This document shows positions 55,705-63,071 of a DNA stretch of 64,000 nt, one piece after another (the stretch's first letter is position 1; each line of letters begins with the position of its first letter). Below the pieces are notes generated by a model. That model saw only the letters and a list, made by a program, of their open reading frames with translations, was not told the DNA's origin and did no database searches. Made by a program: the position numbers and the translations under genes. The DNA is from Parapedobacter sp051400755 (GTDB lineage: Bacteria; Bacteroidota; Bacteroidia; Sphingobacteriales; Sphingobacteriaceae): positions 310,001-374,000 of the forward strand of contig NZ_JBLFFL010000002.1 in assembly GCF_051400755.1 (NCBI RefSeq), read 5' to 3'.

Positions 55705-56112
55705 TTATTCAAAATATGGCTGCAACTTACCGATGAAATCGGCAGGCGCCGGACAAGGTTTATTGCGCTTCATGTCCACGAAAACCAGTGTGGTGCTGCC
55801 CGTATTCAGCAACACCCCCTGTTGGTTGGACAATTCGTAGTCAAATCGGATCTTAACGGTGGGTTTTTCTTTCAAATGCACCGTTACGATAACTTCCTCA
55901 TCATACCTCGCCGGTTTAAAAAAGCGCGAATGCAACTCGGTTACAGGCAGCATGATGCCGCTTTCTTCGAGTGCTTTATAAGAGAAGCCTAAGCTCCGAA
56001 ACAGCTCAACCCGGCCCACCTCATAGTACGTTGCATAGTTGCCGTAATATACATACCCCATTTGGTCGGTTTCGGCATAGCGAACTCTCACTGTTGTCTC
56101 AAACGTATACAT
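55705..56112 (-). CDS. Acyl-CoA thioesterase of the YbgC/FadM hotdog family
   Basis: The 135-residue protein has the single hotdog fold. RVRYAETDQMGYVYYGNYATYYE, quoted by its key part YAETDQMGYVYYGNY, holds the conserved Asp and Tyr of the 4-hydroxybenzoyl-CoA thioesterase-like family. A strand ending RSLGFSYKALEESGIMLPV follows. It hydrolyses acyl-CoA thioesters; the natural chain is unknown. Its start overlaps the end of mltG by one base, and this MltG-thioesterase-YihY order recurs in Bacteroidota. Confidence 0.9.
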   Translation of the reverse strand: MYTFETTVRVRYAETDQMGYVYYGNYATYYEVGRVELFRSLGFSYKALEESGIMLPVTELHSRFFKPARYDEEVIVTVHLKEKPTVKIRFDYELSNQQGVLLNTGSTTLVFVDMKRNKPCPAPADFIGKLQPYFE

Positions 56113-57155
56113 TAGCGCATGATGTTTCGTTCGTTGAGTGCTTGCTGGAATTTGCGGGCGTTTGCGTTGTGTTCAGCCTGTGTCACGGCAAAATTGTGAT
56201 AACCCGAAAAATCATCCTTGGCGACCATATAAAGGTAATCATGCTGCCGGTAATTCAATACGGCGTCGATGGATGCGATGCTGGGCATCATGATGGGACC
56301 GGGGGGCAATCCCCTATATAGGTACGTGTTATAGGGCGAGTCCATCCGCAGGTGCTTATACAGCACACGCCGTATCGTGAAATCGTTGTTGGCAAAGATG
56401 ACCGTCGGGTCGGCCTGGAGCAACATGCCCTTCCGCAGCCGGTTCAGGTACAATCCGGCAATGGTCGGCATTTCATCGGTGTGCAAGGCCTCGCCTTTCA
56501 CAATAGAAGCCAATACACTGACCTCCTGTGGGGTCAGGTTGAGCTGGGCTGCTTTTTCCTTGCGCGCGGCGCTCCAGAATCTTTGGTATTCTTCATGCAT
56601 CCGTTCCGCGAAACGTGCCGTCGACGTATTCCAGTAAAACTCATAGGTGTTGGGGATGAACATGCTGAAGAAGTTCTCGCGGTCGAATCCGTATTGCCCG
56701 GCGAGGGTGTCATTATTCAGCAGGTTGATGAACGCGAGGGAATCCGGTTCGAGCTGCCCCGCCAAGACCGCCGCCAGGTTTTCCTTAAGCCTGACATTCT
56801 CGAAGCGGAGGTTCACCGGTTCCTGAAAGCCCCCGCCCAGTTTGTTGACCAGCGTCCGGTTATTCATGCCGGGTTCCAGCTTGTATTTTCCCGGCTTCAC
56901 ACGGGTGGGATAGTCCATCTTTGTGGCAGCCCAGCGGAAAGCGGCCGTATCTTCCACCGCATGGAGTTCCCCGATGCTCGTCATCACATCTTCAAAGTCC
57001 CAATGCGTATAGACGTACAGGTATTCGGTTTCCGCCGTGACATTAGGCGCGAAAAAACCTTTATAATATCGATAGGCGACGATGCCTCCGGCAACCACCA
57101 CCACGGCGGCGATCAGCAGCAGCACCCTTACACTTCCTTTTTTCTTCTTTTCCAT
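56112..57155 (-). CDS. mltG: Endolytic transglycosylase MltG
   Basis: The 347-residue protein has one N-terminal membrane helix (about 9-27), a LysM-like region (about 30-100) and the YceG/MltG catalytic domain. VLASIVKGEALHTDEMPTIA, with its catalytic Glu (family ASIIxKE), and the late PYNTYLYRGLPPGPIMMPS are diagnostic. It cuts growing glycan strands at the inner membrane and so ends peptidoglycan synthesis. Here it lies between a PASTA protein and a thioesterase, divergent from ddl, forming a small cell-wall cluster. Confidence 0.95.
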   Translation of the reverse strand: MEKKKKGSVRVLLLIAAVVVVAGGIVAYRYYKGFFAPNVTAETEYLYVYTHWDFEDVMTSIGELHAVEDTAAFRWAATKMDYPTRVKPGKYKLEPGMNNRTLVNKLGGGFQEPVNLRFENVRLKENLAAVLAGQLEPDSLAFINLLNNDTLAGQYGFDRENFFSMFIPNTYEFYWNTSTARFAERMHEEYQRFWSAARKEKAAQLNLTPQEVSVLASIVKGEALHTDEMPTIAGLYLNRLRKGMLLQADPTVIFANNDFTIRRVLYKHLRMDSPYNTYLYRGLPPGPIMMPSIASIDAVLNYRQHDYLYMVAKDDFSGYHNFAVTQAEHNANARKFQQALNERNIMR

Positions 57156-57170
57156 ATATCATTTATACCC

Positions 57171-57194
57171 ATTCACCGATCACCCATCACTGAT
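57171..57194. repeat. 7-base degenerate repeat between pasta and mltG genes
   Basis: ATTCACC, GATCACC, CATCACT and the start of a fourth unit follow one another with period 7. The stretch covers the gap and the end of the PASTA gene. Confidence 0.55.
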
Positions 57195-57945
57195 TCGCCA
57201 GCGCGATATTAATCGGCGTACCGATGCTCACGTTGGGGTCTTCCGGTGTAGGCGTCTGCGTGATCACCACTGCGCTGAGGCTGTCAGAGATCAGTCCCAT
57301 GTAATTGACGTTTCCCAGGGTCAGCGAATTTCCCTGAAGCGTAAAACGTACCTGTTCCAGTGTTAGACCGGTCAGGTCAGGCACCGGCACTTCGCTGGAC
57401 CCCCGGCCATCGCCCAAGACCAAATCGATGGTAGATCCCTTTGGGATCGGTCGCCCGGCATTCAGCCGTTCGCCGCCGAACTTCACGTCGAGCACCACAT
57501 CGCGCGCAATATCGGGGATGTAGGTGGTGTCGCCCAGTTTAAGGCCATAGCTGTTGATGACCGCTCGGGCTTCGACGAACGTTTTTTCCACCAGGTCGGG
57601 GAAGGCCACTTCCGGTGCGGTGCGGGTGATGATCGTCAGGTAAAGGGTACGGTTTTTCTTTACTTTGGTGTTGGGATCGGGGTCTTGGTCGATGACCGTA
57701 CCGGGCCGTGCATCTACCTGATACACCGAGTCTACTTCGTATTCAAAGCCCTGGGCGCTCAATTTTTTTACAGCCTCGTCAATGAGGATGCCCTTTAATT
57801 CGGGCACCGGCACCGATTCGTTGTGACGCGTATATTGGCGGAGGCTGAAAACGATGAGCAGAAAGAAGACCGTTAGCCCAATGAGTGCGGCAATGAGGTT
57901 TTTCCTAAACGTCTCTGTCCGTAGGTACTCGAAAAATTTTACCAT
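57187..57945 (-). CDS. PASTA domain membrane protein
   Basis: The 252-residue protein has one membrane helix (about residues 17-33) and three PASTA repeats (about 45-110, 112-182 and 188-250), marked by VPELKGILIDEAVKKL, FPDLVEKTFVEARAVINSYG and VPDLTGLTLEQVRFTLQG. PASTA domains usually bind peptidoglycan fragments or beta-lactams, but here no kinase domain is attached. It heads the minus-strand run with mltG and is divergent from ddl, which supports a cell-wall role. Confidence 0.92.
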   Translation of the reverse strand: MVKFFEYLRTETFRKNLIAALIGLTVFFLLIVFSLRQYTRHNESVPVPELKGILIDEAVKKLSAQGFEYEVDSVYQVDARPGTVIDQDPDPNTKVKKNRTLYLTIITRTAPEVAFPDLVEKTFVEARAVINSYGLKLGDTTYIPDIARDVVLDVKFGGERLNAGRPIPKGSTIDLVLGDGRGSSEVPVPDLTGLTLEQVRFTLQGNSLTLGNVNYMGLISDSLSAVVITQTPTPEDPNVSIGTPINIALANQ

Positions 57946-58070
57946 GGTTTAATCCTATTCATATCGGCGCTGTGCGCTATTTCGTCTACCATTTAGCAAT
58001 ATTAGCGCCATACTTTGCCCGCCGCTATTTAAAACAGTATAGCCGCAGCAAACTTAGATAAAGTTGCTTT

Positions 58071-58111
58071 GATATGCAAGTATACCGGAGGGCTTCTGCG
58101 GCTTGCATATC
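58071..58111. repeat. 10-base inverted repeat at the ddl promoter
   Basis: GATATGCAAG (58071-58080) and CTTGCATATC (58102-58111) are perfect inverted copies 21 bases apart. The right arm contains the TTG that serves as the -33 box, so a protein bound here could control ddl. Confidence 0.6.
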
Positions 58112-58133
58112 ACCGTCAAGTTAGCTAAGTTTG
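58103..58133 (+). promoter_or_regulatory. Promoter of ddl
   Basis: TTG (58103-58105), 20 bases, TAAGTTTG (58126-58133) match the Bacteroidota promoter. The start codon is only 8 bases after the -7 box, so the mRNA would have almost no leader. Confidence 0.65.
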
Positions 58134-58140
58134 CCGAATT

Positions 58141-59145
58141 ATGAAGACAAAAATTGCCTTGATCACCGGCGGGTACACAGCCGAATCCGAAGTTTCACTG
58201 AAGAGCGCATCATTTGTTTACCAACAATTAGATAAGTCGAAATACGAGGTTTATCCCATCACCATCACGACCACCAGCTGGTTCTATGTAGCGGATAATG
58301 GGGTAAAGTATACCATTGACCGTGATGATTTTACACTCCCGTTGGACGGGCAGGTCATCCGTTTTGACCTCGCCTTTATCATGGTGCATGGCTCGCCGGG
58401 AGAGGATGGCCGTCTGCAAGGGTACTTCGACCTGGTGGGACTGCCTTACACGTCCTGCGATGCACTGACCTCGGCCCTGACGATGAACAAGGCATATACG
58501 AAGGCCGTGTTGGCAGGGATACCGGAGTTGCACCTTGCCAAGTCGGTACAGTTGTTTGAATCCCAGCGCGCGGAGGCTGCCGCCATCGTGCTGCGGGAAC
58601 TGTCATTGCCCTATTTCGTGAAGCCGAATGCAGGGGGAAGCAGCATCGGGATGACCAAGGTGAAGGCGGCGGACGAGCTGGCTGAAGCCATTGAAAAGGC
58701 CTTCAATGCGGAGAATACGGGTAAACAGGTGATTGTGGAAGAGTTTGTAGAGGGGAGGGAATTTTCTGTCGGGGTGTATCGGCGCGCGGATGGCCTGTTT
58801 GTGCTGCCGGCGACGGAAGTGATCACCGAGCGGGAATTTTTCGATTTCGAGGCGAAGTATACACCGGGACTGACCGAGGAGGTGACCCCCGCAAACCTGT
58901 CACCGGAGCAGCGCACCCGCGTCGAACGATTGGTGAAGGCGATTTATACCCGGTTAAACTGCGGGGGCATGGTGCGCATCGATTATTTCCTGGAAAAAAA
59001 TACCGACCGTTTCTTTTTTATCGAAATCAACACCGTACCCGGACAAACGGCCCAAAGCTTCATTCCGCAACAGGTCCGGGCAGCCGGTATGACGGAAACC
59101 GAATTTTATGGCGAATTGATCGAACAATCGCTCCGTGGTCACTAA
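58141..59145 (+). CDS. ddl: D-alanine--D-alanine ligase
   Basis: The 334-residue protein is a full ATP-grasp ligase. ITGGYTAESEVSLKSA at the N-terminus, VHGSPGEDGRLQGYFDLVGL, PYFVKPNAGGSSIGMTKV (ATP loop), VEEFVEGREFSVGVY and the metal-binding FIEINTVPGQTAQSF are all in the expected order. It makes the D-Ala-D-Ala dipeptide for peptidoglycan. It is divergent from the PASTA/mltG run, and its last codons and stop lie in a 7-base repeat. Confidence 0.96.
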   Translation: MKTKIALITGGYTAESEVSLKSASFVYQQLDKSKYEVYPITITTTSWFYVADNGVKYTIDRDDFTLPLDGQVIRFDLAFIMVHGSPGEDGRLQGYFDLVGLPYTSCDALTSALTMNKAYTKAVLAGIPELHLAKSVQLFESQRAEAAAIVLRELSLPYFVKPNAGGSSIGMTKVKAADELAEAIEKAFNAENTGKQVIVEEFVEGREFSVGVYRRADGLFVLPATEVITEREFFDFEAKYTPGLTEEVTPANLSPEQRTRVERLVKAIYTRLNCGGMVRIDYFLEKNTDRFFFIEINTVPGQTAQSFIPQQVRAAGMTETEFYGELIEQSLRGH

Positions 59146-59171
59146 TCACCGACCACCGGTCACCAATTACC
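59137..59171. repeat. 7-base degenerate tandem repeat at the end of ddl
   Basis: Five units with period 7 (GGTCACT, AATCACC, GACCACC, GGTCACC, AATTACC) supply the last two codons and stop of ddl and reach into the end of the convergent gene. Similar units occur at 57171 and, inverted, at 62041. Confidence 0.65.
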
Positions 59172-60288
59172 GCACCTGTTCCCACCAGGGGGCAAATACC
59201 TGCGTGCTATCCTGAAGGTAAACGGGTTGGCCGATCATGGGGGTCAGCAGCGATGCACCGGCGGCTTTGCCTGCTGCTGCCACGCGGATCAAGGGCTCAT
59301 CCCACGCATGCATAGCCAACGAAAATTTGCTGTTATGGACGGGCAAAAGACGCTTGGCACGCAGATCTTTCGCCGCGAGCAGTACTTGTTCGGGGAGCAT
59401 GTGGATGTATATCCAGGACGGGTTATACTGTCCGTCTTCGAGGATCGCCAGATCAAACGGACCGTATTGCTTGCCGATGGTTTCAAAATGGTTGCCATAG
59501 CCACTGTCGCCGCCGATGAAGATGCGGTAGGAAGGACTATTCAGCACAAAAGAAGCCCATAAGGAGCCATTACGCGTGAAACCGCGACCGGAAAAATGCC
59601 TGGCCGGTGCAGCGGTTAAGCTAAATCCGGCATCCAACGATGTTTGCTCATGCCAATCGAGTTCCGTGATCTTGGAGGCCGGATAACCCCAGTATTCGAG
59701 GTGCGCCCCTACGCCAAGCGGACAGATCACCCGCTTCACCCGCGGCACCAATTTTTTCACCGTATTGTAGTCGAGGTGATCCCAGTGATCATGCGTGATG
59801 ATCAGGTAATCAATGTCGGGCATGTCTTCGGCGTGATAGCTGGTGGTGCCGGGGAAGCTCTTTGTGGTAAACGATACCGGCGATGCGTTGCCATTGAAGA
59901 CCGGGTCGACCAAAAACCGCTTGCCATCGGCTTGGAGAAAATAGGACGAATGCCCAAACCAGATCAGCGCGTCCGTTTGCAAATCGAGTGCGTGGAGGTC
60001 GGTTTTAACATGCGGAATGGGGTCTACGGGCACCTGCCGCGGTGTTTTGTCAATCAGAAAACTCCATAAGACGGTCAGCATATTAGCCCCTTCGGCAAGG
60101 CTCGGCGTATTCTCCAGGTTTTGGAAGCGCCCGTTTTTGAAGTTAGGTGAATTTTTCATCCGTTCCAAGCGTTCGCCTGTAGGCGCTTTGCCAAAGGGCG
60201 GCTGCCGGGTGAAAATAAAGACAATAAGCGCAAAAACGGCGAGAACAGCAAAAAGGTATAGCAACATTCGCTTGATGGTTTTTATCAT
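59167..60288 (-). CDS. MBL-fold metallo-hydrolase, membrane-anchored
   Basis: The 373-residue protein has an N-terminal membrane helix (about 9-26) and a metallo-beta-lactamase fold. The metal motif is ITHDHWDHLDY, preceded by ALIWFGHSSYFLQADG and FLVDPVF; further His and Asp ligands are in PARHFSGRG, IFIGGDSGYG and LLPVHNSKF. The layout is close to NAPE-phospholipase D/UlaG-like enzymes, which cut lipid phosphodiesters or related bonds; the substrate here is unknown. ATG at 60288 gives the best signal-anchor; starts at 60303 or 60309 would add only a few residues. Confidence 0.88.
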   Translation of the reverse strand: MIKTIKRMLLYLFAVLAVFALIVFIFTRQPPFGKAPTGERLERMKNSPNFKNGRFQNLENTPSLAEGANMLTVLWSFLIDKTPRQVPVDPIPHVKTDLHALDLQTDALIWFGHSSYFLQADGKRFLVDPVFNGNASPVSFTTKSFPGTTSYHAEDMPDIDYLIITHDHWDHLDYNTVKKLVPRVKRVICPLGVGAHLEYWGYPASKITELDWHEQTSLDAGFSLTAAPARHFSGRGFTRNGSLWASFVLNSPSYRIFIGGDSGYGNHFETIGKQYGPFDLAILEDGQYNPSWIYIHMLPEQVLLAAKDLRAKRLLPVHNSKFSLAMHAWDEPLIRVAAAGKAAGASLLTPMIGQPVYLQDSTQVFAPWWEQVR

Positions 60289-60353
60289 GTCGGGGTAAGG
60301 CATCGGCACAAATTAACCATACGCGGGTAAAAAACAATGGATACAGCGGATTT

Positions 60354-61190
60354 TTACATTGGGTTGATACGATGCAAAAAAGCATTCATCTCCGCATTGA
60401 AGCGATCGGTGTCTTCCAGGTTGGGCAGGTGACCGCATTCAGGAAATTCGACATAGGTGGCGTCCGGTATCTGCGATACCAGGATGTCGGCCTGTTCCCG
60501 AGTGCATAGTTTATCCTCCTCACCGCGGATGACCAACGTAGGAACAGCGATATCCTTCAAGCTGTCTGTGGTATCGGTGCGCGAGGCCAGCGCAAGCAAG
60601 GTAGCGCAGACGCTGCTCTCCGTATTCCGGCGTATGCTGCTTTTGATCAGGTCCACGGCCATGCCGTTTTCCGCAAGGCTTTTTTGGGAAAACACATTAT
60701 TGACAAAACCGATGGAAAACGCGCGGTTGCCGTTCTTAAGGACGGATTGGATGCTGTCAAATCGTTTTTGTTTAGCAATGTTGTCATCCGCCAGGGAGTT
60801 GGTGTCACTCAGGATGAGGCCAGCGAAGGCATCCGGCTGGATCTGATAGGCCCGCAAGGCGATGTATCCACCCATGGAGACTCCGCAAAGCACGGTCCGG
60901 GCAATCCCCAATTTCCGCAGGAACACCAGCAGGTCCTTTGCAAAGACATCGATACTGAAAAAACCATGACCCATCGTACTGTTGCCATGGCCGCGCACGT
61001 CTATCGCGATACCCATCGTATCGGCGGGCAGCGATTCCAGTTGCGGTATCCACATGTTCTTGTTGAAGGGGAAACCGTGTACGAAGACGATTGTTTTTTC
61101 GGGTTTAGCGGCTTCTTTGGATAAATAGCTTATGCTGATGTCTCCGATGCGAATGCGTTTTCTTTTGATTAGGTTTTTATTGTATTCCAT
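60354..61190 (-). CDS. Alpha/beta hydrolase
   Basis: The 278-residue protein has the alpha/beta hydrolase fold with VFVHGFPFNKNMW at the oxyanion site, the nucleophile Ser in VLCGVSMGGYIAL, the Asp in IRGEEDKLCT and the His in ECGHLPNLE. It resembles small esterases and 3-oxoadipate enol-lactonase-type hydrolases, but nothing nearby points to a substrate. I start at 61190 (MEYNKNLIKRK); a longer frame adds 24 unlikely residues. It is 45 bases upstream of the metallo-hydrolase on the same strand. Confidence 0.88.
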   Translation of the reverse strand: MEYNKNLIKRKRIRIGDISISYLSKEAAKPEKTIVFVHGFPFNKNMWIPQLESLPADTMGIAIDVRGHGNSTMGHGFFSIDVFAKDLLVFLRKLGIARTVLCGVSMGGYIALRAYQIQPDAFAGLILSDTNSLADDNIAKQKRFDSIQSVLKNGNRAFSIGFVNNVFSQKSLAENGMAVDLIKSSIRRNTESSVCATLLALASRTDTTDSLKDIAVPTLVIRGEEDKLCTREQADILVSQIPDATYVEFPECGHLPNLEDTDRFNAEMNAFLHRINPM

Positions 61191-61298
61191 GTGTGTGACA
61201 ACAACAAATGAGCAGATTAGTTTTAGCTCTTTAAAAGTAATAAAATCAGCGCAATGATCCAATATAATTCCATTAATACCCTGTTTTTTCCAAAAATA

Positions 61299-61330
61299 TT
61301 TCAGTTATATCAATCAAGTTTCTATCTTTG
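61299..61330 (+). promoter_or_regulatory. Promoter of tRNA-Arg
   Basis: TATCTTTG (61323-61330) is a perfect -7 box, with TTTC at 61299-61302 as a near -33 box 20 bases before. The tRNA begins 18 bases later. Confidence 0.65.
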
Positions 61331-61348
61331 CAGACCGATTCGGGAAAT

Positions 61349-61422
61349 GCGCTTGTAGCTTAATTGGATAGAGCACCTGACTACGGATCAGGAGGTTAGG
61401 GGTTCGACTCCCTTCAAGCGCA
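61349..61422 (+). tRNA. tRNA-Arg (anticodon ACG)
   Basis: The 74 bases fold as a full cloverleaf. The acceptor arms are GCGCTTG and CAAGCGC, the anticodon stem CCTGA/TCAGG encloses ACG, and the T arm contains GGTTCGACTC. The discriminator base is A and no CCA is encoded. The wobble A is normally made inosine to read CGU, CGC and CGA. Confidence 0.95.
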
Positions 61423-61436
61423 CATGTTTCACTCAG

Positions 61437-61474
61437 ATAGCCTAATCAGAATTGCGGTTAGGCTATTATTATTT
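61437..61474 (+). terminator. Terminator after tRNA-Arg
   Basis: ATAGCCTAA (61437-61445) and TTAGGCTAT (61458-61466) form a perfect 9-base stem, followed by a T-rich stretch. It lies just before adk. Confidence 0.7.
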
Positions 61475-61485
61475 ACGCGCAGACT

Positions 61486-62070
61486 ATGCTAAACCTTGTT
61501 TTATTTGGCCCTCCGGGAGCAGGGAAAGGTACGCAATCGCAAAAGCTTATCGATCACTATCAGTTGGTGCACATTTCAACCGGCGATTTATTCAGGGCAC
61601 ACATCAGCAAACGGACCGAATTGGGACAGCGGGTGAGCCAGCTGATCGCCGATGGCGAATTGGTGCCCGATTCGATTACCATTGCCATGCTGGAAGAGGA
61701 AATCGATAGGAATCCCCAAGCGAAGGGTTTTATCTTCGATGGGTTCCCGCGTACCGTGGCACAAGCCGAGGCGTTGGACCGTTTCCTGGAGTCGAAACGC
61801 AGCCGTATCACCGGTGTGATCGCGCTGGATGTTACGGAGGAAGAATTGACCGAACGCATTGCCAAACGCAAAGCCACCAGCAACCGCGCCGATGACGACA
61901 GCGAAAAGCTGAAAAAACGGATCGAAGAGTATTTCAGCAAGACCATTCATGTACTCCCCTATTACGAACAGCAGGGCAAGCTGACGAAGGTAAACGGCAT
62001 CGGTGAGATCGAAGCCATATTTGGCGAAATAAGGACAATCATTGATCGGTGGTCGGTGGCCATCACATAA
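61486..62070 (+). CDS. adk: Adenylate kinase
   Basis: The 194-residue protein is the short form without the extended LID zinc insert. LVLFGPPGAGKGTQSQKL is the P-loop, HISTGDLFRAH the AMP-binding part, FIFDGFPRTVAQAEAL the next family motif and RADDDSEKLKKRIEEY the late Arg-containing helix. It balances ATP, ADP and AMP. Its last codons (RWSVAIT) lie in a 7-base repeat. The obg gene begins 2 bases after its stop. Confidence 0.96.
   Translation: MLNLVLFGPPGAGKGTQSQKLIDHYQLVHISTGDLFRAHISKRTELGQRVSQLIADGELVPDSITIAMLEEEIDRNPQAKGFIFDGFPRTVAQAEALDRFLESKRSRITGVIALDVTEEELTERIAKRKATSNRADDDSEKLKKRIEEYFSKTIHVLPYYEQQGKLTKVNGIGEIEAIFGEIRTIIDRWSVAIT
62041..62068. repeat. 7-base degenerate repeat at the end of adk
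   Basis: ATTGATC, GGTGGTC, GGTGGCC and ATCACAT follow with period 7. In reverse complement they share CACCGACCACCG-type sequence with the repeat at 59137. Confidence 0.5.
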
Positions 62071-62072
62071 AA

Positions 62073-63071
62073 ATGCCACAGGGTTCAAATTTTGTTGATT
62101 ACGTAAAAGTATGCTGCCGCTCGGGAAAAGGGGGGGCTGGCTCTGCGCATTTGCATCGCGACAAATTTACGGCTAAGGGCGGACCCGATGGCGGCGATGG
62201 CGGCCGGGGCGGTCACATCATCTTAAAAGGAAATGCGCAGCTGTGGACCTTGCTTCACCTGAAATACCGCAAACACATCATTGCAGAAGATGGGTTGCCG
62301 GGAAGCAGTGCGTTGAAACATGGCGCCAACGGCAAAGATGAGGTGCTGGAAGTGCCGCTCGGGACGATTGCCCGGCACGCCGATACCAATGAAGTCTTAT
62401 TTGACATCACCGAAGATGGTGAAACGAAAGTGCTGACCGCAGGCGGAAGAGGTGGATTGGGCAACTGGCATTTCAAGGGGCCTACGCAGCAGACCCCCCG
62501 ATTTGCGCAGCCGGGCGAACCGGGTAGCGAAGAGTGGATGATCCTCGAACTGAAGGTGTTGGCCGATGTGGGCCTGGTCGGTTTTCCGAATGCCGGCAAA
62601 TCCACGCTGCTCTCGGTGGTATCCGCCGCGAAACCCGAGATCGCCGATTACCCGTTCACCACGTTGGTGCCCAATCTAGGTATCGTTTCCTATCGCGATA
62701 ACAAGTCGTTCGTCATGGCAGATATTCCCGGCATCATCGAGGGGGCATCCGAAGGGAAGGGCTTGGGGCACCGGTTTCTGCGCCATATCGAGCGCAATTC
62801 GGTGCTGCTGTTTATGATTCCGGCGGATACCAACCGAACCATCGCCGAAGAATATGGGATTTTATTGAATGAACTGATCGCTTTTAATCCCGAGTTGAAG
62901 GACAAACCCCGTATCCTGGCCATTACCAAATCGGACATGCTGGATGAAGAACTCCAGCGGGAAATGGAGCGGGAACTCCCTCAAGGAATTCCCGTGGTCT
63001 TTATCTCCGCAGTCGCCGGTAAAAATATCCAGCAGCTCAAAGACCTGATCTGGCAGACCATCACGGGTTAA
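62073..63071 (+). CDS. obgE: GTPase Obg/CgtA
   Basis: The 332-residue protein starts at 62073 (MPQGSNFVDYVKV), as Obg proteins do. The glycine-rich Obg domain (about 1-155) contains SGKGGAGSAHLHRDKFT and GGPDGGDGGRGGH. The GTPase domain shows GFPNAGKSTLLSVVS (G1), FTTLVPNLG (G2), DIPGIIEGASEGKGLG (G3) and TKSDM (G4). No C-terminal OCT domain is present. It works in ribosome assembly and stress control. Its stop codon overlaps, on the other strand, the stop of the peptidase gene (shared TTAA). Confidence 0.95.
   Translation: MPQGSNFVDYVKVCCRSGKGGAGSAHLHRDKFTAKGGPDGGDGGRGGHIILKGNAQLWTLLHLKYRKHIIAEDGLPGSSALKHGANGKDEVLEVPLGTIARHADTNEVLFDITEDGETKVLTAGGRGGLGNWHFKGPTQQTPRFAQPGEPGSEEWMILELKVLADVGLVGFPNAGKSTLLSVVSAAKPEIADYPFTTLVPNLGIVSYRDNKSFVMADIPGIIEGASEGKGLGHRFLRHIERNSVLLFMIPADTNRTIAEEYGILLNELIAFNPELKDKPRILAITKSDMLDEELQREMERELPQGIPVVFISAVAGKNIQQLKDLIWQTITG

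Noticed and set aside
56352..57212. 286-codon open frame opposite mltG
   Set aside because: MltG is certain on the other strand, and the antisense product has no signal or domain.
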